Made by a program: the position numbers and the translations under genes
The notes under the pieces: generated by a model
The model's database searches: none
What the model was told of the DNA's origin: nothing
What the model saw: the letters and a program-made list of their open reading frames with translations, nothing else
Source of the DNA: Candidatus Babelota bacterium
GTDB taxonomy: Bacteria > Babelota > Babeliae > Babelales > JACPOV01
Direction: 5' to 3'
Assembly (NCBI GenBank): GCA_022707425.1
Contig: JAKJAQ010000006.1
Span: 1 to 32,578 of the forward strand
DNA: 32,578 bases
In this document: positions 1 to 7,145 of the stretch, one piece after another
Position numbering within the stretch: position 1 is the first letter of the stretch
How the letters are laid out: each line of letters opens with the position of its first letter

Positions 1-1
1 T

Positions 2-232
2 GATCTGGAAATTAAAGGCGTTTTTCCATACGATTTTTTTTGGCGAGGAAATAAATTAATAGTATTTGAAACTAGTACACATTTTACTCAACCGGAAAGT
101 AATGAATCATATCCCATAGTTTCAATCGTGTTCTGGAAAGGTGGAACTCACTCAACTTATATGAAAAATCCAGAATGGAAACAAGTGCCAGGAGCATTAC
201 CAGAAAAAGTAAAAAAAAGATTAGATAACTAG
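2..232 (+). CDS. Hypothetical protein, C-terminal fragment cut by window edge
   Basis: An open frame runs from the first bases to a TAG at 230-232 and gives 76 residues with no start inside the window, so the gene begins upstream. I do not recognise a family. The fragment resembles the C-terminal half of the next protein: GVFPYDFFW followed by FETS here matches GVFNYGFFW followed by VDTS there, at a similar distance from the end. The two are therefore probably tandem paralogues. Only 7 bases separate this stop from the next start, and the ribosome-binding site of the next gene overlaps this stop region, so both are likely in one transcript. It is expected to be exported like its neighbour, but its N terminus is not visible. 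Confidence 0.7.
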   Translation, partial: DLEIKGVFPYDFFWRGNKLIVFETSTHFTQPESNESYPIVSIVFWKGGTHSTYMKNPEWKQVPGALPEKVKKRLDN

Positions 233-239
233 GAACAAT

Positions 240-785
240 ATGAAAAAATTAGTATTACTTTCACTTATTATTACAGCACCAGCATTTGGCTGGGATCTAA
301 AAAGCATTTGGAATTTAAAACCATCAATGGAAACCGTGAGCAATGCATGGCAAACAATGAGTCCGGCAATGCAAAAAGTGACAATTGCGGCTGGAGTAGC
401 TGCAACTGTATATGCAGTGTGGCCACTGAGGAAACAAAAAGCATACGAACAAGCTGAGCAATGTGCAAAAACGAAGCGAAATAAAATAGAGAAGCTTACC
501 ACCGAGGAGATTCGAAACTTTCCACGTAGGCGTACAACAGTTGGTGTTTTTAACTATGGTTTTTTTTGGCAAACCCAAAATAAATACAGTGTAGATACTT
601 CAATGCTTAAAGGTCATGATGGGACGCATCATGCAATTATTCAGATTATTGATTGGAAAAACAATAAATTGCAATATAGAAAATGTCTTGAAGAACAATG
701 CGAGTGGTCAAGAACTGTAATGACAGATATTAATAAAGAAAGTCTTTTTTTCGATGGTATCACAGATATCAATAAATTAGATTAA
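240..785 (+). CDS. Exported hypothetical protein with one hydrophobic helix
   Basis: This 181-residue protein has a classic signal peptide (MKK, then a hydrophobic run ending near AFG at residue 17). A second hydrophobic stretch at about 45-62 is followed by a basic cluster (RKQK), which suggests a membrane anchor. The C-terminal part carries GVFNYGFFW, shared with the truncated gene just upstream, and two cysteines in CLEEQC. The start is supported by AGGAAC a few bases before the ATG. I recognise no catalytic motif or named family. It is probably the last gene of its operon, because a strong hairpin terminator follows at 811-843. The tandem-paralogue arrangement suggests a lineage-specific exported family. 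Confidence 0.8.
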   Translation: MKKLVLLSLIITAPAFGWDLKSIWNLKPSMETVSNAWQTMSPAMQKVTIAAGVAATVYAVWPLRKQKAYEQAEQCAKTKRNKIEKLTTEEIRNFPRRRTTVGVFNYGFFWQTQNKYSVDTSMLKGHDGTHHAIIQIIDWKNNKLQYRKCLEEQCEWSRTVMTDINKESLFFDGITDINKLD

Positions 786-810
786 TTAGAATTTCATTCA
801 AAATAATTGA

Positions 811-843
811 GGGAAGCTGAAACATGCTTCCCTTTTTTTTTTT
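811..843 (+). terminator. Rho-independent terminator
   Basis: A 7-bp perfect stem (GGGAAGC / GCTTCCC) with an 8-base loop is followed by a run of eleven T. It lies 26 bases after the preceding stop codon and should end the transcript of the tandem exported-protein genes. Confidence 0.9.
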
Positions 844-961
844 AACATGATCGTGGTGCCAACAGCCGCAAATTATTATTGGTACACCTGGTAAACTCTT
901 TAAATTTCTATTTTGACCATGCTACACTCCAGCACACAAGATAACAAAATAAGGAGTTTGC

Positions 962-1723
962 ATGCGTTCAATTGCAATTATCAATCAAAAGGGTGGCAGT
1001 GGTAAAACAACCACCACCGTAAATTTGGCTGCTGCGCTGGCCGAAAAAAAGAAAAATGTACTGGTGATCGATCTTGATCCACAAGCATCAACCTCCCAGT
1101 GGCTTGGTCTTGATGCGCACGACAAAAATATTTATTCAGTCTTTGTTGAGCAAATTCCACTTTCGCGCATTATCAAAAAATATGAACAAAAGCACATTTG
1201 GGTGGTGCCATCATCAACCTGGCTCATTGGTGTTGAAAAAGTGCTGGCGCATGAAGTAGGTTCTGAAACTATTTTGAAAATGCATCTTGAGCAACTTGAC
1301 CACAAACAGTTTGACTATGTGCTTATCGATTGTCCACCAACGCTAGGTATTTTGACGGTGAATGCATTGTGTGCTGTGCAAGAAGTGATTGTGCCGGTTG
1401 AAACACGTTTTATGGCGCTCAGTGGCTTGGTGCATTTGCTGCAAACAATTGAAGTGATCAAACAGCGTCTCAACCCAGCACTCACCATTGCGGGCATTGT
1501 TCCATGCCGCGTTGATTCTCGCACGAAACATTCAAAAGAAGTGATGGATGAGTTGAAAGATAATTTCAAAGAAATTTTATACAAAACAGCAATTCGTGAA
1601 AACATCAAATTGTCTGAAGCATCTTCGTTTGCCAAACCAATTTTTGAATATGATGATGAAAGCAACGGTGCGCTCGATTACCGCGCATTCGCCCGTGAAG
1701 TGATCAAACAAGAAGCGAGGTAA
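962..1723 (+). CDS. parA: ParA/Soj-type partition ATPase
   Basis: This 253-residue protein is a deviant-Walker ATPase of the ParA/MinD superfamily. It has KGGSGKTT at 10-17 with both the signature lysine (K10) and the P-loop lysine (K15), DLDPQAS at 37-43, and a Walker B strand ending LIDCPP at about 119-126. The C-terminal stretch around LSEASSFAKPIFEYD follows the Soj pattern. It lacks the N-terminal helix-turn-helix extension of plasmid P1-type ParA. The start is set by AAGGAG (951-956), five bases before the ATG. The next gene, 26 bases downstream, encodes a small ribbon-helix-helix-like protein rather than ParB, which is the layout of type Ib (ParF/ParG-like) systems. The likely role is ATP-driven positioning of DNA or another cargo. 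Whether it serves the chromosome or was taken from a plasmid cannot be told here. Confidence 0.9.
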   Translation: MRSIAIINQKGGSGKTTTTVNLAAALAEKKKNVLVIDLDPQASTSQWLGLDAHDKNIYSVFVEQIPLSRIIKKYEQKHIWVVPSSTWLIGVEKVLAHEVGSETILKMHLEQLDHKQFDYVLIDCPPTLGILTVNALCAVQEVIVPVETRFMALSGLVHLLQTIEVIKQRLNPALTIAGIVPCRVDSRTKHSKEVMDELKDNFKEILYKTAIRENIKLSEASSFAKPIFEYDDESNGALDYRAFAREVIKQEAR

Positions 1724-1749
1724 ACAATTTACCAAAGGAGTTTTGAAAC

Positions 1750-2073
1750 ATGAATAAAAAGAAAAAAGCACTTGGCAGCAACCCATTGGAAGCCTATTTA
1801 GCTGCAAAAACAACTAAAAAAGCATCAACAAGCAGTGAAATTGATGAAACCGATGCAACATCTGGGCTGAAAAAACAGCGCATTACGATTCATTTACCAA
1901 TCGAAACGATCGAAAAAATTAAAAATGTGGTTTTTTGGGAACCAGGTTTTACGCTCACTGCATTTGCACAAGAAGCGTTTGAGCGTGCAGTGCAAGAGCT
2001 GGAAAAAGAACGTGGAGAACCGTACCCAGAACGCAAAGAACGATCACTCAAAGGTGGGCGGCCACTAATATAA
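1750..2073 (+). CDS. Ribbon-helix-helix-like ParA partner protein
   Basis: This 107-residue protein has a lysine-rich, probably disordered N terminus (residues 1-40). A segment follows that reads as a ribbon-helix-helix fold: a beta strand QRITIHLP, a helix IETIEKIKNVVFW, then a second helix starting LTAFAQEAFERAVQEL. The end is basic (KGGRPLI). AAAGGAG at 1734-1740 supports the ATG. It directly follows parA and is followed by a terminator, so the two form a two-gene unit. By analogy with ParG-type centromere-binding proteins it probably binds DNA as a dimer, stimulates ParA and represses its own promoter. Its RHH assignment comes from pattern only, and no parS-like iterons were obvious upstream of parA. 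Confidence 0.75.
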   Translation: MNKKKKALGSNPLEAYLAAKTTKKASTSSEIDETDATSGLKKQRITIHLPIETIEKIKNVVFWEPGFTLTAFAQEAFERAVQELEKERGEPYPERKERSLKGGRPLI

Positions 2074-2104
2074 ATAAAAATCTATCGATTTTTTAAAATG
2101 AAAA

Positions 2105-2134
2105 GGGCGGCAGCAATGTCGCCTATTTTTTTTT
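2105..2134 (+). terminator. Rho-independent terminator of the parA unit
   Basis: The stem GGCGGC (2106-2111) pairs with GTCGCC (2118-2123), including one G-T pair, around a 6-base loop. A run of nine T follows, and the stop codon is about 30 bases upstream. Confidence 0.85.
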
Positions 2135-2167
2135 AATACAATGTTGTGCTGCATTAGTGCAATTTAA

Positions 2168-2188
2168 TTATCACGTACAATGTGATAA
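2168..2188. promoter_or_regulatory. Inverted repeat, possible operator
   Basis: A perfect 7-bp inverted repeat, TTATCAC and GTGATAA separated by 7 bases, lies 50-70 bases upstream of the exported-protein gene at 2238. A TATAAT-like hexamer sits at 2214-2219, so the repeat lies near the -35 area. The shape fits a dimeric regulator site. No regulator can be assigned from this window. Confidence 0.4.
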
Positions 2189-2237
2189 AATACCTATTTA
2201 AGACGATCAATTTTATAATCTTCAGAAAGAAAAAATT

Positions 2238-2849
2238 ATGAAAAAAATTGCACTCTCATTTTTAACAATACTGCATGTGCAAAGCTGTGCAGCACAATTA
2301 ATTGATTTGCGCTCAGCGCTTAATTTTTTTAGCGAAAACAAACTTGTTACAACATTGTGTGCGCTTGGAGTTGGTGCGATTTATTTTGGAAAAGTTGTTG
2401 AAAATAATCGGAAAGTTGCCGAAACAAATATTAAGGCTAATCAACCCTTGATTGATCTTTTTAAAAATCGAAATGAAACCAAAATTAGTATTTATGCATC
2501 CAGTGCGAAAGCAAAAAAAATTGAACAATCAAATTTTAGCACAGATGAATTTGAAAAAATGAAAAAAGAATGTAATAAAGAAGCGAAACGTGTTGCAAAT
2601 TTAATCGGAACAAAAGATTATCCGTTTACGCCCTCTACGGCTGATGTTCCACAGAATATGTCAAATCAATTTTATCACCTTCGTTTTGTTCCGGGTTATA
2701 TTATGTATGAAGGCAAGAGCGTTAATTGCACTAACATTGAACAGAAAGAACGCTTTTGTTGTTGGGTTCCAGAAATTGCCTATACTCTGGGCGGAGTGAG
2801 TTTGTTTGGTGCAGGGGTTTTAGTGGCGTCAAAATTTGCAACTAAATAA
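2238..2849 (+). CDS. Exported hypothetical protein with two hydrophobic helices
   Basis: This 203-residue protein starts with a signal peptide (MKKIALSFLTILHVQS, then CAA). It has a hydrophobic stretch at about 37-54 and another at the C terminus (about 180-198), with a hydrophilic, lysine-rich domain between them. Four cysteines lie in the C-terminal third (CTNIEQKERFCC plus one earlier), which suggests disulphides outside the cytoplasm. The architecture resembles the exported protein at 240-785 (signal peptide, short hydrophobic helix, polar domain), but I see no convincing sequence similarity. A possible inverted-repeat operator lies upstream. The terminator at 2874-2907 may act in both directions and end this transcript as well as dnaK. 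Function unknown. Confidence 0.75.
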   Translation: MKKIALSFLTILHVQSCAAQLIDLRSALNFFSENKLVTTLCALGVGAIYFGKVVENNRKVAETNIKANQPLIDLFKNRNETKISIYASSAKAKKIEQSNFSTDEFEKMKKECNKEAKRVANLIGTKDYPFTPSTADVPQNMSNQFYHLRFVPGYIMYEGKSVNCTNIEQKERFCCWVPEIAYTLGGVSLFGAGVLVASKFATK

Positions 2850-2873
2850 AAAATATTAAAATTGATTTTCTAC

Positions 2874-2907
2874 AAAAAAACAGGCGCCATTTTTACGCGG
2901 CGCCTGT
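2874..2907 (-). terminator. Terminator of dnaK, possibly bidirectional
   Basis: The perfect 9-bp stem ACAGGCGCC / GGCGCCTGT (2880-2888 with 2899-2907) encloses a 10-base loop. On the minus strand it is followed by seven T (2874-2880 read in reverse). On the plus strand only a weak T-rich stretch follows, so its main job is to end dnaK transcription. It may also stop readthrough from the gene at 2238. Confidence 0.85.
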
Positions 2908-2939
2908 TGTATTTATCGCACAAATATTTATTTATTCTA

Positions 2940-2978
2940 CTTCGCCAGAGGCTACGAAGAATTTCGCGCGCAGAGCGC
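2940..2978. repeat. Pair of small palindromes after dnaK stop
   Basis: Two short hairpins sit between the dnaK stop and its terminator: CTTCG/CGAAG (2940-2944 with 2955-2959) and GCGC/GCGC around a 5-base loop (2966-2978). The segment is GC-rich in an AT-rich genome. It looks like a REP-type or mobile palindromic repeat, but only one copy is visible in this window. Confidence 0.35.
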
Positions 2979-2979
2979 T

Positions 2980-4866
2980 TTATTGTGCATCGGTGTCAAT
3001 TGGTCCTTGTTTAGAATCAGATTGATCACCAGGTTGTTCTGGTTGTTGTGTTGATGAACCGCCGGTTTGTTTATACAGTTGTTCAGCAACTTTGTACCAC
3101 GCTTGTGACAATGAATCGGTTGCTTCTTGCAATGCTTGATCATCAGTGCTTTTTTCTTTAAGAACTATGTTTGCTTTTGCGAGTTCAGCTTCGATTGTTT
3201 GCACATCTGCTGGTTGTATTTTGTCTTTATTTTCTTTAAGCGAACGTTCGATTTCCAAAATCAATCCATCAAGACGATTTTTCTTTTCAATTGTTTCGCG
3301 CGCTTTGCGATCTTCAGCTTCGTGTGCTTTTGCTTCGTTGACCATGCGTTCAACGTCTTCTTTGCTTAATCCCGTGCTTGAAGTAATGGTGATTTTTTGT
3401 TCTTTGCCGGTTGCTTTATCTTGGGCAGAAACATTGACAATCCCATTCGCATCAATATCAAACGTAACTTCAATTTGCGGCACGCCGCGCGGAGCAGGTG
3501 CGATCCCTTCAAGTCTGAATTGGCCAAGCATTTTATTGTCTTTTGCAAATTCACGTTCACCTTGGAACACACGAATATCAACCGCTGTTTGATTATTTTC
3601 TGCGGTTGAGAATACTTGCGATTTACGTGTTGGAATGGTGGTATTTCTTTCAATTAAACGTGCAATAACACTACCCATTGTTTCAATACCAAGTGAAAGG
3701 GGAGTTACATCAAGCAATAATACATCGGTTACTTCGCCAGCAAGAACGCCACCTTGAATTGCTGCACCAATTGCAACCACTTCATCAGGATCAACCGATC
3801 TGTTTGGTTCTTTACCGAAAAATTTACGCACTAATTCTTGTACTTTTGGAATGCGGGTTGAACCACCAACCAAAATAACTTCATCAAGTTGGCTATTGTT
3901 TATTTTTGCATCGGCCATTGCTTTTTTGCACGGTTCTAGCAACCGATCAAATAAGTCTTGGCACAACGATTCAAATTTTGCGCGTGAAATTTTGATATTT
4001 AAATGTTTAGGACCAGTTGCATCGGCGGTAATGTAGGGTAAATTGATATCAGTTTCAGGAATTGATGACAATTCTTTCTTTGCTTTTTCAGCAGCTTCTT
4101 TGAGTCGTTGAAGCGCCATTTTGTCGGAACGAAGATCGATTCCTTGTTCTTTTTTGAACTCATCAATCAAATAGTTGATAATGCGTTGATCAAGATCGTC
4201 ACCACCAAGGTGTGTATCACCGTTGGTTGAACGCACTTCAATGACACCATCACTAATATCAAGAACTGAAATATCAAAAGTACCACCACCAAAGTCGAAT
4301 ACTGCAATGGTGCCGTTTTTCTTTTTATCCATTCCGTAAGCAAGTGCTGCAGCAGTTGGTTCATTGATAATGCGTTTTACTTCAAGACCCGCAATTTTAC
4401 CTGCATCTTTGGTTGCTTGACGCTGCGAATCGTTAAAATAGGCAGGAACGGTAATGATTGCTTCTGTTACTTTTTCACCCAAATATTCTTCTGCGGTTTG
4501 CTTGATCAAGCCGAGCACTGCAGCTGCAATTTCTTGCGGTGTATATTCTTTGCCTTGTGCAACAATAGCTACATCGCCATTTGGGCGTTTTGCTAATTTA
4601 TATGGCAAATGGCTTGCTTCTTGTGCCACTTCATCATATTTGTGACCAATTAAGCGCTTTGCAGAATAAATAGTGTTTTCTGGATTGGTAATTGCTTGAC
4701 GCTTTGCCAAAGTACCCACCAAGCGTTTACCGTCTTTCGTAAATGCAACTACTGAAGGGATAATGTTTCCACCATCTTTACTTGGAATTACTTTTGCCTT
4801 GCCACCTTCCATGAATGCAACAACGGAGTTGGTGGTACCAAGGTCAATACCGATTATTTTTCCCAT
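2980..4866 (-). CDS. dnaK: Hsp70 chaperone DnaK
   Basis: This 628-residue protein spans the full Hsp70 length. The nucleotide-binding domain opens with [10 protein letters not shown] and includes the phosphate and adenosine motifs [10 protein letters not shown] and [10 protein letters not shown]. The hydrophobic interdomain linker reads [13 protein letters not shown]. The substrate-binding beta domain and helical lid ([12 protein letters not shown]) follow. The C-terminal tail is Gln/Pro/Asp-rich and lacks an EEVD-like end, as is common in bacteria. DnaK folds and remodels proteins in the cytoplasm with DnaJ and GrpE, but neither of those genes nor hrcA lies beside it here, so it is transcribed alone. 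AAGGG precedes the ATG, a consensus promoter lies at 4929-4957, and a strong terminator follows the gene. Confidence 0.98.
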   Translation of the reverse strand: MGKIIGIDLGTTNSVVAFMEGGKAKVIPSKDGGNIIPSVVAFTKDGKRLVGTLAKRQAITNPENTIYSAKRLIGHKYDEVAQEASHLPYKLAKRPNGDVAIVAQGKEYTPQEIAAAVLGLIKQTAEEYLGEKVTEAIITVPAYFNDSQRQATKDAGKIAGLEVKRIINEPTAAALAYGMDKKKNGTIAVFDFGGGTFDISVLDISDGVIEVRSTNGDTHLGGDDLDQRIINYLIDEFKKEQGIDLRSDKMALQRLKEAAEKAKKELSSIPETDINLPYITADATGPKHLNIKISRAKFESLCQDLFDRLLEPCKKAMADAKINNSQLDEVILVGGSTRIPKVQELVRKFFGKEPNRSVDPDEVVAIGAAIQGGVLAGEVTDVLLLDVTPLSLGIETMGSVIARLIERNTTIPTRKSQVFSTAENNQTAVDIRVFQGEREFAKDNKMLGQFRLEGIAPAPRGVPQIEVTFDIDANGIVNVSAQDKATGKEQKITITSSTGLSKEDVERMVNEAKAHEAEDRKARETIEKKNRLDGLILEIERSLKENKDKIQPADVQTIEAELAKANIVLKEKSTDDQALQEATDSLSQAWYKVAEQLYKQTGGSSTQQPEQPGDQSDSKQGPIDTDAQ

Positions 4867-4928
4867 ACTGTAACCCTTTTGTTTTTAATTTCTTAATGTG
4901 CTTTATTAAAAATAGTTTTCAGTTATAT

Positions 4929-4957
4929 TTTATAAATAATCATTTAAAAAATGTCAA
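4929..4957 (-). promoter_or_regulatory. Sigma70-type promoter of dnaK
   Basis: Read on the minus strand: TTGACA (4952-4957), a 17-base spacer, then TATAAA (4929-4934). This leaves a leader of roughly 55-60 bases before the dnaK ATG. It looks like a housekeeping promoter; I saw no alternative heat-shock-sigma motif. Confidence 0.8.
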
Positions 4958-4969
4958 ATCTCCTGTGAG

Positions 4970-4998
4970 AAAAGTTGAGTGTAGTATACTCAACTTTT
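4970..4998. promoter_or_regulatory. Inverted repeat next to dnaK promoter
   Basis: A perfect 11-bp inverted repeat (AAAAGTTGAGT / ACTCAACTTTT, 7-base loop) lies just upstream of the dnaK -35 box. On the plus strand it ends in a T run (4995-5001) like a terminator, yet no plus-strand gene precedes it. It could be an operator for dnaK control or the terminator of an unseen plus-strand RNA. It does not match CIRCE (TTAGCACTC-N9-GAGTGCTAA). Confidence 0.45.
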
Positions 4999-5019
4999 TT
5001 TATAAACGCAAACCAGTAA

Positions 5020-5870
5020 AAACCAAATATTCCTTTTATCTGTGCGCTAAAGGCACGCGCGCCTTTCTGTCATCTTTTTTTAGTAGTATGCAACACAATA
5101 ATCGGCTGGACAAATTTAATATTATTTTTTTATTCACCGGTGCTCATTGGCGGAGTGCTTTAGATTTATTCGTCGCATAATTTATTTGAGGAGAGGTTAA
5201 GAAAGGGTGATTTGATATAAAGCGTGACACTTTTTAGCGGTGTGCGCACCCGGGCAGACAGAACTTCATAGGCCTTTTTGCAGCCAACCCCCCGAGAACT
5301 CCGTCCTCACCCAGTACGCTGGGGTAAGCCTACGAAGCATCACGCTGAGCTCCCTGGGCTCGACTTCGTTAAAACGCACAAGCCAAAGAGAAGAAAAAAG
5401 AAGAAGAGAAACAGAGTAAAAAACAAAGAAGGAAGGAAAGAAATAATAAATAATAAAAAAAAGGAATAACTATTCTATATAAGGAATAACTATTCTATAT
5501 AAGGAAGTTACCACTTTTCCTCCTCCCGCACACACCACCTCAACACCACGCATACACACTCACACGCGCACGCACGAAACTACTCTCCTTAACTAACCAA
5601 TCGCACGTTAACTACACCCACACCTACACCTGTACCAATAGTAGGGTACTGTTCTTAAGAGGGGAACGTGAAACCCATCAGAAACAAAAATATATAAACC
5701 AAAAAGGGGAATATGGGCGCGGCGCCTGCTTTGAGCTTCTCTTTTTACCATTCATTACTCAACCTGATGTCACCAACCACCACTCTCTATTGCGCGTAAC
5801 GATGGACACATTTAACGCATTGAGTACCGTGACAGTTTTCCAATAATCATCAACCAGGTACACCGTGACA
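5020..5870. other. Gene-free region of unusual composition
   Basis: I find no credible gene in this roughly 850-base stretch. It is a mosaic. 5036-5070 is a small hairpin (AAAGGC/GCCTTT). About 5215-5375 is markedly GC-rich, with hairpins such as CCCAG-TACG-CTGGG near 5317. 5385-5463 is almost pure purine on the plus strand. 5461-5506 holds a 20-bp tandem repeat. About 5511-5640 is C- and CA-rich with very few G. 5711-5725 carries a GC palindrome (GGCG-CGG-CGCC). Near the end ACCGTGACA occurs twice (5826 and 5862). The abrupt compositional shifts differ from the rest of the window and could reflect a structured RNA, foreign DNA or an assembly join. Confidence 0.6.
5461..5506 (+). repeat. 20-bp tandem direct repeat
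   Basis: The 20-base unit AAGGAATAACTATTCTATAT occurs twice in perfect tandem (5461-5480 and 5481-5500), followed by a partial third copy AAGGAA. It sits exactly at the switch from a purine-rich to a C-rich tract. Confidence 0.95.
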
Positions 5871-5871
5871 T

Positions 5872-6738
5872 TTATGTCACCCGTGCATTAAAGGTAAACA
5901 TGACCATGCCAACACAAATACACAATGCACCAATAACTAATTGAACTGAACACTGCTCCCCAAGTAATAACATTCCTAAAAGAGTAACAAAAACTGGAAT
6001 TAATAACCCTGCAAGAGAAACTAAGGTCGCTGGATACTTTTGTAGAAGTTGAGCATACAAGGGATAGGCTACTCCATTACCTATAAAAATAGTAAATAAA
6101 AACGCCCCCATTAAATACGGTTCATTAAGCGCACTCAGTTCAGAGAGTAAAAGAGTAGGGTAACATAACACACATCCAAGCGCCAAACCACCAGCTATCA
6201 ACATCATGCCTGCATTGAGCTGAGGAGCAGTGATAGGAGTAGTACGTAATAATTTCTGGCTCAGTATCCATCCATACCTGCCAATCACTAGTGCACTCAA
6301 CGCAGCACAAAGAGGAAGAGCTGCTTGATAGGTAATTATTTGTGAATCAAAAGAAATAAATGCTGCACCAACCATACCAAGTGCAATTCCAAAAAACTGT
6401 TTGCCGTTGATCGAATCACCAACTATCAAAAAAGCCAAAAGAGCTGTGATTAATGGGTCGAGTGCTCCAATAAAAGCAGCTTTAGTTGAAGAGAGATAGG
6501 TGAGTGCATACGATTTGAGGAAAGAATTAATAAAAGTAGTACACAATGCTGCGACCGTAAGCGGGACAAAAAAAGTACGAATAATTGAATGCGGAACACG
6601 ATGATACCAGTACAAAAAAAGTCCACCACCAATCATACGGAAAGAAATAAGCGTAAGAGGAGAAAGAATAACAAGTAAGAGTTTATTGGCAATAATAGCA
6701 CTCGCCAACAAAAAGAAAGGAAGAATAAGCATCATCAT
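5872..6738 (-). CDS. DMT-superfamily (EamA) inner-membrane transporter
   Basis: This 288-residue protein consists of about ten hydrophobic helices in two repeated halves of roughly 140 residues, as in the EamA/RhaT family of drug/metabolite transporters. Typical features are a Pro/Gly-rich first helix pair, the stretch STKAAFIGALDPLITALLAFL at the end of the first half, and the matching SLAGLLIPVFVTLLGMLLLGE in the second. Such proteins export or exchange small metabolites, and intracellular bacteria often use them to take up host metabolites. The substrate cannot be read from sequence. It has its own TTGTTG-N17-TATAAT promoter and no operon partner. Its stop codon lies within a short palindrome (GTGACAT-TT-ATGTCAC, 5865-5880) that lacks a T run. 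Confidence 0.85.
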   Translation of the reverse strand: MMMLILPFFLLASAIIANKLLLVILSPLTLISFRMIGGGLFLYWYHRVPHSIIRTFFVPLTVAALCTTFINSFLKSYALTYLSSTKAAFIGALDPLITALLAFLIVGDSINGKQFFGIALGMVGAAFISFDSQIITYQAALPLCAALSALVIGRYGWILSQKLLRTTPITAPQLNAGMMLIAGGLALGCVLCYPTLLLSELSALNEPYLMGAFLFTIFIGNGVAYPLYAQLLQKYPATLVSLAGLLIPVFVTLLGMLLLGEQCSVQLVIGALCICVGMVMFTFNARVT

Positions 6739-6770
6739 AACCAGACCATCTCAATTGATTAATAGAAATA

Positions 6771-6799
6771 ATTATAAACAATTAAAGAGCTTTCAACAA
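6771..6799 (-). promoter_or_regulatory. Promoter of the EamA transporter gene
   Basis: Minus strand: TTGTTG (6794-6799), 17-base spacer, perfect TATAAT (6771-6776), about 32 bases before the start codon. Confidence 0.7.
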
Positions 6800-7074
6800 G
6801 CCGGTTGTTATGGATACGGTTAACATTTTGGCGAAAATGCCAGTAACTAAAAAATATAAAAAGGTTTCATTGAGGATAATGTGGTGATGGTTTTTGAGTA
6901 AAATAAATAAAAATGACCATTGCTTTGTCTTTTGATGATTGGCGATAAACTTATTGATGTGTGTCGAAAAAATGCGTAGAAATTGATTGTCATCGACGAA
7001 AAATTCTCATGGTTTGGAAAGATAAAGGGGCGTTAATAGTTGTGCTGATAATCATTCTAAATTGGAGAGTATTG
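6800..7074. other. Intergenic stretch, nothing recognised
   Basis: Between the two divergent promoters I see no open frame with a ribosome-binding site, no tRNA and no strong hairpin. The longest candidate frames are short and have no supporting start signals. Confidence 0.5.
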
Positions 7075-7083
7075 TGGTATGCT
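7075..7083 (+). promoter_or_regulatory. Extended -10 promoter candidate for carD
   Basis: TGG followed by TATGCT forms an extended -10 element about 60 bases before the carD start; the -35 region is poor. It would drive the long carD-to-rplT gene run. Confidence 0.4.
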
Positions 7084-7145
7084 TTTGATGCAGGTAAAGC
7101 TTTTTCAGGCTAGTAAAGAAGCGCGTGCTTGAAAAGGGAGTGCGT

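Noticed and set aside
3146-3592. Long plus-strand open frame inside dnaK (148 residues) and several others
   Set aside because: They lie antisense to an unmistakable DnaK, have no ribosome-binding sites and show composition expected of the reverse strand of a conserved gene.
4970-4998. CIRCE heat-shock element
   Set aside because: The inverted repeat has a different sequence (GTTGAGT/ACTCAAC) and a 7-base rather than 9-base spacer.
4815-5180. Plus-strand frame of 121 residues spanning the dnaK start and promoter
   Set aside because: It begins antisense to dnaK, lacks a ribosome-binding site and its translation has no coherent domain or membrane pattern.
5190-5380. RNase P RNA or tmRNA in the GC-rich block
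   Set aside because: Pieces such as GACAGAACTTCATAGG recall the 3' P4 strand of RNase P RNA, but the matching GAGGAAAGTCC strand and the other conserved regions are missing. No tmRNA tag or tRNA-like ends were found on either strand.
5278-5469. Lysine-rich 63-residue frame starting with TTG
   Set aside because: The lysine-rich tail simply translates the purine tract; no ribosome-binding site and no family resemblance.
5865-5880. Palindrome at the EamA stop as a terminator
   Set aside because: The 7-bp stem lacks a following T run on the minus strand, so termination there is not supported.
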